From Pseudomonas fluorescens (GTDB lineage: Bacteria; Pseudomonadota; Gammaproteobacteria; Pseudomonadales; Pseudomonadaceae), in NCBI RefSeq assembly GCF_902497895.1, contig NZ_CABVHQ010000009.1:62001-126000 (forward strand): a DNA stretch of 64,000 bases, read 5' to 3'. A model generated the notes under the pieces. The model did not search any database. It was given only the letters and a program-made list of their open reading frames with translations, and had not been told where the DNA came from. Made by a program: the position numbers and the translations under genes. Every line of letters begins with the position of its first letter. Within the stretch, counting starts at the first letter, position 1. This document shows positions 46,881 to 54,522 of this stretch, in pieces.

Positions 46881-46907
46881 AAAAACCGCCCTTTGGGCGG
46901 TTTTTTT
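46881..46907 (+). terminator. rho-independent terminator of pckA
   Basis: AAAACCGCCC-TTTG-GGGCGGTTTT-type hairpin followed by seven T. It also works in the opposite direction (A run on the left), so it may serve the ABC ATPase gene as well. Confidence 0.92.
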
Positions 46908-46931
46908 ATGGGTGTTAATCAGTAGGAATTT

Positions 46932-48695
46932 TTAGATTTGGACCGGCTTCCCCATGAACATGGGTTGTTCAAATTCCTCATATGTTGGAAGCCAGTCGAT
47001 GTCGCCATCTCTGCCTTCGTATTTGTACGAGGTCGATGAAAATATTACCTGTCCCCCTTGAGTTTCGACTATTTGTCTCAAGTTTTTTATAAAATTATCG
47101 AATGCGGTCTCAGATATTTCATGTTGTTTTGGTGTGTCGAAAATAAGAAAATTCAATTCTGTTGATTTTTTTTCAAGGACTAGTTCGTAAAGAGCTGCGT
47201 GGTAGGAAAGTACAATTTTCAGGCGCGAAGTTCCATGAAAGCTTTCAAATCGTTCTGTACCAAAATTTAATTTAAATTCGCTATCCAATGTGAAGTTTTT
47301 AGGCACATTTCTAGTTTCAAGGATCTGTAGCCATTTTTGAATTTTTTTGATGAAGTCCATTTTGAATCTTAGTAACTCTGGATCTCCTGCCTCTCTTGAT
47401 CCCCTCAATGCTGATTCATTGAGTATCGCTCGTTCTCGGTCAATTGAGATCTTCAACAGTTCTTCTTCAAGGAGCGAAATCTTTTCAAGCTTTGATTTCT
47501 CTAGTCGTTTATCAACCATTTCAGACGTAACTCTACTTACGGTCTCTACGAATAGCTCAATACTACTATCATCATTTGCTTTTTCTCTATGCGAGGTTAA
47601 ATTGGTCAGCCTTTGGTTGTTCGCTTTTTGCGTTCTTTCCAGTTCGAGAAGTTGTAGTTGTGCTCGTTGTCGCGAGCTCTCAAGGTCTTTAAGCTGATCT
47701 CTGAGGTAGAGTAAGTTTTTTCCGTATGTCTCACTACTAGCTAAAAATAAGCCACAGCCAGGTTGAGCACAAATGTCAGCAAAAGAACTGAAAACTCTTC
47801 GAGCATCTTCGTTCAGACTTAACGTATCAATCTCGGTCTCTATTTTATGTTCGATTTTGGCTAATCCATCTAACCAAGCCTTTGTCTCAGAGTAGTTATT
47901 ATTTGTAGTGGATACTTCTTTGTTGGCTTGTTGTATTAGTATTTCAAGGCTGTTGATTGCATCAGTTTTGTGATGTTTCGAATTTTTTAGGCTTTCCATC
48001 TCCAATGACAGTTGCTCTATTTCCATGCCAAGTTTTTTAATATCATTGTAAGACTTTATTTCGGCGCCCTGAAGGGATGAGATAAATTGCTTTTTTTGAT
48101 GGACTAGCTCATCAAGAACTTTAAGTTTTTGCTGGGCTTCTATTAGTTTCTTTCTTTTGTCATAAGGGTTTATTTCTGGGAACCCCATAAGGGATCTTAT
48201 GATCTCTCCTTGTTGGTTTTGAATGAAATTATTTTTTGTTACGTATGTTGATGTGTAGCCTTTGTCCTGCTCAAGGTAAAAAATCGGCCAGAGGGTAGAT
48301 AAATAAATATGGGTAGGTAAACCGCTTTTTGAAGTAAGTCGAGTTGTTGGAATTCCAGTTTTTTCAAGTAAAAATTGCGAGAATTCCAACTCATCAACGA
48401 AGCTTAAAATTCCGCTGTCTACTTCTACAGTGATATGGAAGTCGCGATCAAGTCGGCGAGTAATGCTTAATTTTTGAGTTAGCTCTAACTTTAGTGTGGC
48501 CGCTGAGCAGTTATTGAGTATGTCATTTCTAAATTCGGCAGGTAGTCCTAGGCAATACATGATTAATAGAACTAGTGGTGTCTTGCCGCTTTCGTTTGGG
48601 CCGTATATCTGAGTGATTCTTTCCCCAAAGTAGAGTTCCTTTGTACCCCAGCCTTGAGAGGATTTTTGGTGAATTTTTAAACTTATTAGCTTCAT
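46932..48695 (-). CDS. Rad50/SMC-like ABC ATPase, predicted ABC-3C system ATPase
   Basis: This 587-residue protein has an N-terminal ATPase half with Walker A GPNESGKT (32-39), a central coiled coil (about 180-300 and 320-430) and a C-terminal half. The latter has a signature-like FHGTSRLKIVLSYHAALYEL (486-504), Walker B LNFLIFDTPKQHE (Asp520) and GGQVIFSSTSY as H-loop equivalent. A CAQPGC pair (Cys309, Cys314) at the coiled-coil turn recalls a zinc hook. The catalytic Glu after Walker B is Thr (DTP). Layout and gene partners match the ATPases of three-component ABC conflict systems. It is AT-rich and overlaps the upstream gene by ATGA. Confidence 0.75.
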   Translation of the reverse strand: MKLISLKIHQKSSQGWGTKELYFGERITQIYGPNESGKTPLVLLIMYCLGLPAEFRNDILNNCSAATLKLELTQKLSITRRLDRDFHITVEVDSGILSFVDELEFSQFLLEKTGIPTTRLTSKSGLPTHIYLSTLWPIFYLEQDKGYTSTYVTKNNFIQNQQGEIIRSLMGFPEINPYDKRKKLIEAQQKLKVLDELVHQKKQFISSLQGAEIKSYNDIKKLGMEIEQLSLEMESLKNSKHHKTDAINSLEILIQQANKEVSTTNNNYSETKAWLDGLAKIEHKIETEIDTLSLNEDARRVFSSFADICAQPGCGLFLASSETYGKNLLYLRDQLKDLESSRQRAQLQLLELERTQKANNQRLTNLTSHREKANDDSSIELFVETVSRVTSEMVDKRLEKSKLEKISLLEEELLKISIDRERAILNESALRGSREAGDPELLRFKMDFIKKIQKWLQILETRNVPKNFTLDSEFKLNFGTERFESFHGTSRLKIVLSYHAALYELVLEKKSTELNFLIFDTPKQHEISETAFDNFIKNLRQIVETQGGQVIFSSTSYKYEGRDGDIDWLPTYEEFEQPMFMGKPVQI

Positions 48696-49180
48696 CGTAC
48701 TGTCGCCTCAATTATATTTTCTTTACAGATGTTTCTATAGCTCCTTTGTATAGCAGCGAGATTGGCACTAAGCTCGCTTTCTTGAGCTAATGCTCGATCT
48801 ATCACTTTTTTCCCTAGCTCCGATGCGATTATTTTTTTACTACTGTCGGTGTAGATTAATTCTTTAATCTCAAGAAAGGTCAGCGCTTTAACGGTTCTGA
48901 TTCTTAGGTTCGCCGACCAACTTATATTTTGCGACGAATGTTTATAGCCTGGTATCGAAAGCTCCAGGCACTGACCAACGAGTGATGTAATTTCTTCAAG
49001 TTTGGGTTTTGATCTGCTCTTGGCTAGCAGTAAAATTGTCATTGCTAACAAAGGAAGGTGGAACAATGCTTCGTTTGATAAGGATTCTTCTGGATTTCTA
49101 GTGACTTTTCTAGAGTTGATTTGTATGTTGTCGTCGATTTTTTCAAATAGCTCTACTATATTCATTTGGAGTTTATCCAT
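48692..49180 (-). CDS. small helical protein, candidate middle component of ABC-3C system
   Basis: Up to 162 residues, mostly helical. The N-terminal half contains ALFHLPLLAMTILLLAKSRS and the second half a probable winged-helix segment (LRIRTVKALTFLEIKELIYT to ASELGKKVIDRAL). No enzymatic motif is seen. Its end overlaps the ATPase start (ATGA). An ATG at 49165 overlaps the upstream nuclease stop as ATGA and may be the true start, shortening the protein by five residues. Position between nuclease and ATPase and its size match the 'middle component' of ABC-3C systems; this is inferred from gene order, as no sequence search was possible. Confidence 0.6.
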   Translation of the reverse strand: MDKLQMNIVELFEKIDDNIQINSRKVTRNPEESLSNEALFHLPLLAMTILLLAKSRSKPKLEEITSLVGQCLELSIPGYKHSSQNISWSANLRIRTVKALTFLEIKELIYTDSSKKIIASELGKKVIDRALAQESELSANLAAIQRSYRNICKENIIEATVR

Positions 49181-50334
49181 ACAAATTCTTTTAATACTGA
49201 ACCGAGTAATAGTTCTTCCGTAAGTCCATCAAGACCACTTATGGTTTCAAGCTCGCACTTAAGCTTCGGGAGCTCTGATTGTAAGCTTTTGAACTTTAAC
49301 TCGTGGCTAATTAGCTTTTCTACTGTTTCTTGTATTTTGGATGTAAATATTGAAAGTGAAAAATCTGGAACTTTGTGACGTCTGACAGAAAACCAGTCGT
49401 CCCAGTTGACTTTTAGTTGAATAAGTTCCGGAATCATGGATTCGGGGAAGCCGGAGTTTCGAAGGAACCGTTGCAGAATTGAAGTGTTTTTTATTGCGCG
49501 TGAGTCGCCGCTGGATTTAAGTATTTCATATCCAGTGGACGAAATACTTAATATATTTAGAAGGTCGTGTAAGGTTATCCCTGCAATCGCATCAAGATCC
49601 GAGGCAGTAATGTCCTTGTGGATTTTATTTCGTGACTTATTTCTAACGAGATCTAGAATGTTTTTTAAGATTTCAACTGACTCTGTATGTTGTAGTTCTA
49701 TCTCGCTATATTCTCGTATTTTCTCTATTGCAATTGGGATGAAATATGTATCTTCGCCTCGTAAATATGGTAGTCCTGTCTCGATCTTTAATTTCTGTAA
49801 TTCTAATAAAATTTGTGCTTCAGTATGAGACGTGAACTCCGTTAATTTTTTTATTTCGGAAATCAAGGTTGTTGTGTGTTTGGACTCTATTCGCTGGTTT
49901 TCTATATCTTCAATGATGGAGTTTGTATCTTCATCGTATTCGACGTTCGTTTGAAGTGATATTTCGATGCAGGAAGATTTAAAGTTTATAATGTGAAGTA
50001 TCATTTTTCCGAAATAACTATCTTCTAAATTATTTGCGCTCCCTTTTTTCTTTCTTTTCAGTAGTCCGAAGACTTCATTCATGGTTAGATTTTTCCGCTG
50101 TGATGCTCTTGTTTTAACTTGAACAAAGCGATAGGTTGTTTTTCCCAAGGAAACATATCGAGCCACATAATCGTCGTGTAAGTCGCAGTATATTTTGTCT
50201 TTTTTTGCGCTTTCTAGTAATGATAAGCTTTCTATACATGCAGCACGAAACTGCGCTTCGTATCTCGCTATCGTATCTCTGCCGACATTTTCACGCGGCG
50301 AAACTTCGTGTATTTCCGTCATTGGAAAGCCCAT
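49162..50334 (-). CDS. DUF4297/Cap4-like nuclease effector, candidate ABC-3C effector
   Basis: This 390-residue protein starts with VSPRENVGRDTIARYEAQFR, then CDLHDDYVARY (Asp54/Asp55) and YRFVQVKTRAS (Gln72-x-Lys74). This spacing is the D...QxK core of PD-(D/E)xK nucleases and resembles the dsDNA nuclease domain of DUF4297/Cap4. The remaining about 280 residues are helical and lack known motifs; they may sense the trigger or bind the partner proteins. First of three tightly overlapping genes. Low G+C and rare codons contrast with the host, so it was probably acquired horizontally. MTEIHE four codons in is an alternative start. Confidence 0.65.
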   Translation of the reverse strand: MGFPMTEIHEVSPRENVGRDTIARYEAQFRAACIESLSLLESAKKDKIYCDLHDDYVARYVSLGKTTYRFVQVKTRASQRKNLTMNEVFGLLKRKKKGSANNLEDSYFGKMILHIINFKSSCIEISLQTNVEYDEDTNSIIEDIENQRIESKHTTTLISEIKKLTEFTSHTEAQILLELQKLKIETGLPYLRGEDTYFIPIAIEKIREYSEIELQHTESVEILKNILDLVRNKSRNKIHKDITASDLDAIAGITLHDLLNILSISSTGYEILKSSGDSRAIKNTSILQRFLRNSGFPESMIPELIQLKVNWDDWFSVRRHKVPDFSLSIFTSKIQETVEKLISHELKFKSLQSELPKLKCELETISGLDGLTEELLLGSVLKEFVWINSK

Positions 50335-50534
50335 GTTGAAATCTGATTTGTGTGGCTAGTAACAAGAAAAATATCGCTAATACGCACTGTATTTAGCATG
50401 ATAGTTAATTTACTAAGTTCAGAGATAACTATATGAGGGTGTACAAGGTTGAGGGTAAAAGTTGAGCTAAATTTAGGTTGATTTTCTTTTGATAGTGCGT
50501 GCTTTGGCTTATTTATTTTTTTAAAAAATTTCAT
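50319..50534 (-). CDS. possible small protein at the head of the ABC-type operon
   Basis: A 71-residue reading frame (MKFFKKINKPKHALSKENQP onward, ending SDIFLVTSHTNQISTWAFQ) overlaps the nuclease start by 16 bases, the same tight spacing as between the other genes of the operon. The ribosome site is weak (GGGGATCACAAC). The product is basic at its N-terminus with a hydrophobic middle and matches no family I know. It could be a real fourth component, a leader peptide or chance. Confidence 0.3.
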   Translation of the reverse strand: MKFFKKINKPKHALSKENQPKFSSTFTLNLVHPHIVISELSKLTIMLNTVRISDIFLVTSHTNQISTWAFQ

Positions 50535-51009
50535 GTTGTGATCCCCATCTCCTTGGTGGCTAGAGACCTGATCCATGCCTAAAACAATACAGTTTCAGAA
50601 TGCCCCTACTCTGCGGAGATTAAACTGAATGGTATTATATTGCCAGCATCTCGCATGCTTGTGGCGTCAGACTTGGTATCGCATGCAGGAATAGCTTCTG
50701 AGGTCGCCTATAACAAACGGAAGGTGGGTTCGGTAAAAATCTTCAACCTGGTAGCGGTCATGAACACCCAGGAGAAAGTAGGACTCGTACAGCTTGGGGG
50801 GGGCAGGAATAACACGAATGATCGCGGAAAACGGCCTCGCCATGAACCTGTTATTCCACATTGGCTCAGCGTGAGCGTGGTCATAACTACCATTATTCCT
50901 GCTGAATTAGAGTTAAACAGCCAGAATAATTGCACTTTATGATGGGCTTGGCGTAGGCGCGGGACGCGTTGGGCTTCGAAACGCATCCGCACCATGTCCC
51001 CCAAGACGC
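50535..51009. other. 475-base gap with mixed composition and a G8 tract
   Basis: The left part is the promoter region of the AT-rich operon. From about 50640 the composition returns toward host-like. Two short overlapping minus-strand frames (around 50667-51004) meet at a run of eight G (50796-50803) and could be the remains of one broken gene, but I recognise no family. No tRNA, integrase or attachment-site repeat was seen. Confidence 0.4.
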
Positions 51010-51363
51010 TTACAGACGTTCCAGCTCCTGAGTCTCCCAGCGCTGCGCCTTGATAGCTCCATATAGCATGCCGATGGTCAGCGGGAGTTTGTCGCCGCGA
51101 CCCTTGGCCCTGCGTTTGAGGAACAGGTCATAGCCTTCGGGCTGGAAGTAGCGATAGGCGTCGTAGTCGATGAAGTCGACGGTGAACTGCTCGGTCAGTG
51201 CTTCCATCAGTTGCTCTGCGTCGGCGCCGTCGCAACCGAGGTCGAAGTTGATCGAGGTTTGCAGGCTGATGGTTTTGCGTTCAGGCAGGCCGAGTTCTTC
51301 GTGCAGTAGCTGCATGAGGAGGCGCATCGCTTGATCGTCGGGGAAGCCGATGGCGAGTTTCAT
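51010..51363 (-). CDS. DUF1493-family protein
   Basis: This 117-residue protein starts at MKLAIGFPDDQAM; a 19-residue upstream extension has no ribosome site. The pattern ISLQTSINFDLGCDGADAEQ, then FIDYDAYRYFQPEG and LPLTIGMLYGAIKAQRWE fits DUF1493, small acidic proteins of enterobacteria and pseudomonads. The INFDLGCDGADAEQLM stretch resembles the fold of acyl-carrier-like proteins, as others in this family, but no carrier role is shown. Upstream is the fic gene in the same direction, 63 bases away. Confidence 0.7.
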   Translation of the reverse strand: MKLAIGFPDDQAMRLLMQLLHEELGLPERKTISLQTSINFDLGCDGADAEQLMEALTEQFTVDFIDYDAYRYFQPEGYDLFLKRRAKGRGDKLPLTIGMLYGAIKAQRWETQELERL

Positions 51364-51426
51364 GGGTAACAGTCCGGTTGGGAATAGCGGGGGCAGGCGG
51401 TGAGTGTAAGGCCAAACCATCAGTAT

Positions 51427-52023
51427 CTAGCGCGGGATTTTTCCGATACAGCGTTTGAAGATGGTCTCCAGCCCCCGGTAGTCGCAGGCTACGGCGTCGA
51501 CGTTGGCGGGAACCCAATCGGCAGTGTCGACCAGCCACCAATCAACGGTAAAACCGGCATTGATGATGATGTGCTCAAACAGTATGCGTTGGGCTCGACC
51601 GTTGCCGTCCCGGAACGGGTGAATAACGTTGAGATCGCCATACGCCTCGGCAACCTTGATCACCAGCTCCGCTTTGGATGCGCCCGCGAACCAGGAGGCC
51701 TTTTCCATGGCGCGAAATATTTTTTCGGCCTCGGGGACGATTCGTTCAGCGGTGCAGAACAGGGTTTCGTCCTTCTGGATATTGATTGTTCTCAGTTCGC
51801 CGGCCCATTCGTAGACGTCCGAAAACAGGGTTTTATGAATGAGCTGCAAGAAACCCAGATCGAAGGGCACGGGGTGTAGACGAAGGGTGCTGGCGGCAAT
51901 TTCGGAGAACTCTCGTTCGGCTTGTTGCAGGAGGGGCTCGTCATGAATATTGAGCAGGTTGCGCAGCACTCCGCTATCCGGATAGCAATAAGGATCCAGG
52001 TTACCCCCATATTGACCGGGCAT
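51427..52023 (-). CDS. fic: Fic-domain AMP-transferase (class I Fic toxin)
   Basis: This 198-residue Fic protein has the complete catalytic motif HPFRDGNGRAQR (135-146) with catalytic His135, and the flap region before it (LRTINIQKDETLFC). The N-terminus YGGNLDPYCYPDSGVLRNLL matches E. coli Fic and VbhT-like class I proteins. Such enzymes AMPylate targets such as DNA gyrase/topoisomerase IV. No inhibitory helix is within the protein; it is supplied by the upstream YhfG-like antitoxin, whose stop overlaps this ATG (TGATG). Confidence 0.92.
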   Translation of the reverse strand: MPGQYGGNLDPYCYPDSGVLRNLLNIHDEPLLQQAEREFSEIAASTLRLHPVPFDLGFLQLIHKTLFSDVYEWAGELRTINIQKDETLFCTAERIVPEAEKIFRAMEKASWFAGASKAELVIKVAEAYGDLNVIHPFRDGNGRAQRILFEHIIINAGFTVDWWLVDTADWVPANVDAVACDYRGLETIFKRCIGKIPR

Positions 52024-52193
52024 CAGCTTGGGCTCTTGAGGTATTTGCGCAGCACCGCTTCCCGGCCGGGGAGCGGTTTATCGGCGTCGGCGCGTGTTGT
52101 GTCAAAGCCTTCCAGGCGCAGGCTCGCCAGGTAGTTTGACCGGCGGACACTTTCGTAATGGTCCTGCTTTTGCTCAAACGTCAGTTCGCGCAT
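52023..52193 (-). CDS. yhfG: YhfG-family antitoxin of the Fic protein (FicA)
   Basis: This 56-residue protein starts at MRELTFEQKQDHYESVRRSN; the longer in-frame reading adds 38 unrelated residues. SNYLASLRLEGFD contains the Fic inhibitory motif (S/T)xxxE(G/N) as SLRLEG, the helix that blocks ATP gamma-phosphate placement in class I Fic proteins. Size and the FEQKQ...R.NY.AS.RLEG pattern match YhfG. A GAGG ribosome site precedes the ATG. It is coupled to fic through TGATG. Confidence 0.87.
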   Translation of the reverse strand: MRELTFEQKQDHYESVRRSNYLASLRLEGFDTTRADADKPLPGREAVLRKYLKSPS

Positions 52194-52376
52194 CACATTG
52201 GCCTCACGCTGCAAGACCCAATTGTAGTTCAAGGGATCGTGGCCGGGCGTTGGCTTTTTGGAGTTCCAGTGTTTCCGGGCTTTTGCGTGAGGGTCAGGGA
52301 AAATCACTGAGTCATAGTTTTTTTCGCAGGCAAGCCAGCTCCCACAAGAGCATGGCGTGCCAGTTAGTGCGGTGTG

Positions 52377-52652
52377 TCAGCTGGGCGCTTTCCAGTTCAG
52401 CATGCGTTGCTGCGCGACTTCGAGAAGGTCGCAGCCGTCCTGTGTCAGCAGGTAGAGGGCTTTGATGTCGGCCTGGTTGAAGCACAGGCAATACAGGGTT
52501 TCGAGCAAGTCGCTGGAGGCACGGATACGTTGGTGGGCGGCGTCGAGGATGGCTTGAGGGCAGGCCTCTGTGTCGATGGCGAGCACGGACGTGTCGGTGA
52601 TGCTGGTTTTCAGGGGGCGGTAGCGTTCTACAAACGGATTCATAGTTTGCAT
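52377..52652 (-). CDS. small uncharacterised acidic protein
   Basis: About 88-91 residues, starting MQTMNPFVERYRPLKTSITD (ATG at 52652 or 52643). The segment PQAILDAAHQRIRASSDLLE followed by LCFNQADIKALYLLTQDGCD is helical and resembles the short DUF3077-like proteins scattered in Pseudomonas genomes; I am not certain of the family. The ribosome site is weak. The structured region upstream may control it. Confidence 0.5.
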   Translation of the reverse strand: MQTMNPFVERYRPLKTSITDTSVLAIDTEACPQAILDAAHQRIRASSDLLETLYCLCFNQADIKALYLLTQDGCDLLEVAQQRMLNWKAPS

Positions 52653-53061
52653 ATTGGTTACTCGGTTTGCTGTTAAGTAACCGCCATCATCGTGACCAAA
52701 CGATGGGTGGCGGACTGTGTGCAGGTTGGTCAACCGGAAACAGCAATCCGGCACGCCCGAAGGCGTCCCACACACAGCCGCCATAGCAATGCGTTGCGAA
52801 GACATAGAAGCTCGCAGAGCAAGTGATGGCACTTATGTGTGCTGTTTTCAGGTGACCAAACCTGTTCGCTGATTTTGCAGCGACGGCGCGAACTATAGGT
52901 GTGTTTCGCGTAGCCGTGCAAGGGTGTTGCGAGGCCTCAATGGGTTGTGGCCAAGCGGCTAAACACTGCGGCAGAAGACTGATCCGAACGTCCTACTCAA
53001 TACTGGCTAAAAGACCTACTTGTTTTTCCGGTTGACAGGTAAACCTACTTCTACTTTACAG
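52653..53061. other. 409-base non-coding region with small hairpins
   Basis: It contains several short hairpins, for example ACGCC-CGAA-GGCGT (about 52753-52766) and CATCGTTTGGTCACGATG (52687-52704, read on one or the other strand). At the right is a possible promoter TTGACA (53032-53037) for the winged-helix operon. ACCTACTT occurs twice (53014 and 53043). No coding sequence is supported. Confidence 0.45.
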
Positions 53062-53087
53062 TGTCCTCAGTCCGCGGACTGTGGACA
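53062..53087. promoter_or_regulatory. 26-bp near-perfect palindrome, probable operator
   Basis: TGTCC-T-CAGTCCGCGGACTG-T-GGACA: the inner 14 bases are a perfect palindrome and the outer five bases also pair, with a single T:T mismatch on each side. It lies between the probable promoter and the start of the winged-helix gene, an ideal place for autorepression. Confidence 0.7.
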
Positions 53088-53104
53088 AACGGGGTAGGGG
53101 CTTT

Positions 53105-53827
53105 ATGAAAGGTCAAGATATTTTGCTTCTTTTCAAGCTCGTCAGCCTGGAGGAGCAGGAGCTGGGGGATGAGAACAAGGAAATCCGGCTCAATGTTACT
53201 CGTCGACTTGATGAGCTGGAGGCTCAAGAGATCAGGGAGGAATCCGGACATTACATGGACATTGAGCGGACGGTGAAAAACGTTGGCGTTCGACTTTCCG
53301 ATGCGCTGGACTGGCAAGGTTGGGACGATGAACCCTATGACGAACCTCCGGTAAATACGGAAAGCTATACCGTTCGTGGGTTGGCCGCTGCCCTTGGGTT
53401 GGGCAAAAGCGAGATATCCAGCTCCCTCAAGCGCTGCCGGGAGGTAGGGCTGGTGATTTCTTACCTGGAAGAGAACCTTCCGCGCGTCAACCGAAGAGGT
53501 TTACTGGATCTGGTAACGCATGGGCTCAAGTATTTCTTTCCCGTCAGGCCGGGCGCCATCGTGAGAGGTATACCGACTGCGTTTGCTGCGCCCATCCTTG
53601 AGGGCAAGCTGATGAGTGCGGGTGAGTTGATCCCCGTCTGGCCCTCGGCGCAGGGGAAGAAGAAAGGCCAGGCGATCACTCCGATTTACAAGACAGTGCC
53701 TCAGGCCGTGAAGGCGGATTATTTGCTGTATCACTACCTGGCGTTAGTTGATGCGGTTCGCATCGGAAGCCCGCGAGAAGCGGAGGTCGCGAACTCAATG
53801 CTAAGAAAATGGATTCTTCATGAGTAA
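53105..53827 (+). CDS. winged-helix regulator of a nucleotidyltransferase operon
   Basis: This 240-residue protein begins at ATG after TAGGGG. A helix-turn-helix/winged helix is visible at about 78-115 (YTVRGLAAALGLGKSEISSS, then LKRCREVGLVISYLE). It is preceded by a charged segment (LNVTRRLDELEAQEIREESG) that interrupts the first helix of the domain. The C-terminal part (HGLKYFFPVRPGAIVRGIPT) recalls AbiEi-like or related antitoxin domains, but I cannot name the family with certainty. It overlaps the nucleotidyltransferase gene by eight bases and probably binds the palindrome just upstream. Confidence 0.6.
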   Translation: MKGQDILLLFKLVSLEEQELGDENKEIRLNVTRRLDELEAQEIREESGHYMDIERTVKNVGVRLSDALDWQGWDDEPYDEPPVNTESYTVRGLAAALGLGKSEISSSLKRCREVGLVISYLEENLPRVNRRGLLDLVTHGLKYFFPVRPGAIVRGIPTAFAAPILEGKLMSAGELIPVWPSAQGKKKGQAITPIYKTVPQAVKADYLLYHYLALVDAVRIGSPREAEVANSMLRKWILHE

Positions 53828-54518
53828 GAAACAGCAAGAGCTGCTGGAGATGCTGGACGTTGTCGCACAGGCTTTGGGTGATGAGCTAAGACAGCAGGTG
53901 GCGTTTGTCGGCGGTTGCACTACGGCATTGTTGGTGACTGACGAAGTCACGCTGGAAGATCTGCGTTTTACCGATGATGTCGATCTGGTTGTTCACCTCA
54001 CGGGTTATGCAGGCTGGCCCAGGTTGATGGAGCAACTTCGTCAGCGCGGCTTCATGGAGAGCCCTCTGGATGAGGTGAACTGCAGGATGCGTCTGGGCGA
54101 GTTGAAAGTGGATTTCATGCCGTCAGATGAATCCATCCTGGGCTATTCCAATATCTGGTTCGATGAAGGTTTTCAGCAGGCGCAGTTGCATACCTTGCCC
54201 AGCGGCCTGGAAATCAGGGTGTTCTCTCCAGCCTGCTTTCTGGCAACAAAATTTGCAGCCTACGCCGGTAGGGGCCAGGGTGATGTGCTCAATAGCAAAG
54301 ACATAGAAGACATCGTCAACCTGGTCGATGGCCGCGAAGAGCTGATTGCCGAAGTCAGTGAAGCTGCAGCGCCCCTGAAACAGTATCTGGTCGAGCACTT
54401 CACGGCTTTACTCCGAAACCGGGATTTCGGTTACGTCCTGCAAAGCGCTACGCGAAACGATGGTGAGCGCGAACAACTCCTTCGTCACCGTTTTGCCAAA
54501 ATGTGTGAAGGAAATTAG
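53820..54518 (+). CDS. AbiEii/MenT-like nucleotidyltransferase
   Basis: This 232-residue protein has the minimal nucleotidyltransferase signature: AFVGGCTTALLVTD (the usual GGS/T as GGCT, 31-34), RFTDDVDLVV (Asp53, Asp55) and a third acidic residue in LKVDFMPSD (Asp98). The later ATKFAAYAGRGQGDVLNSKD and IEDIVNLVDGREE are typical of the AbiEii/AbiGii toxin group, where Lys and Asp residues line the active site. Toxins of this kind add nucleotides to tRNA or other targets. It is coupled to the winged-helix gene upstream and followed, five bases later, by a phosphatase gene. Confidence 0.75.
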   Translation: MSKKQQELLEMLDVVAQALGDELRQQVAFVGGCTTALLVTDEVTLEDLRFTDDVDLVVHLTGYAGWPRLMEQLRQRGFMESPLDEVNCRMRLGELKVDFMPSDESILGYSNIWFDEGFQQAQLHTLPSGLEIRVFSPACFLATKFAAYAGRGQGDVLNSKDIEDIVNLVDGREELIAEVSEAAAPLKQYLVEHFTALLRNRDFGYVLQSATRNDGEREQLLRHRFAKMCEGN

Positions 54519-54522
54519 CCGG

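Noticed and set aside
46862-46931. tRNA or attachment site at the left border of the AT-rich operon
   Set aside because: Only the pckA terminator is present; no tRNA 3' end or direct repeat was found at either border.
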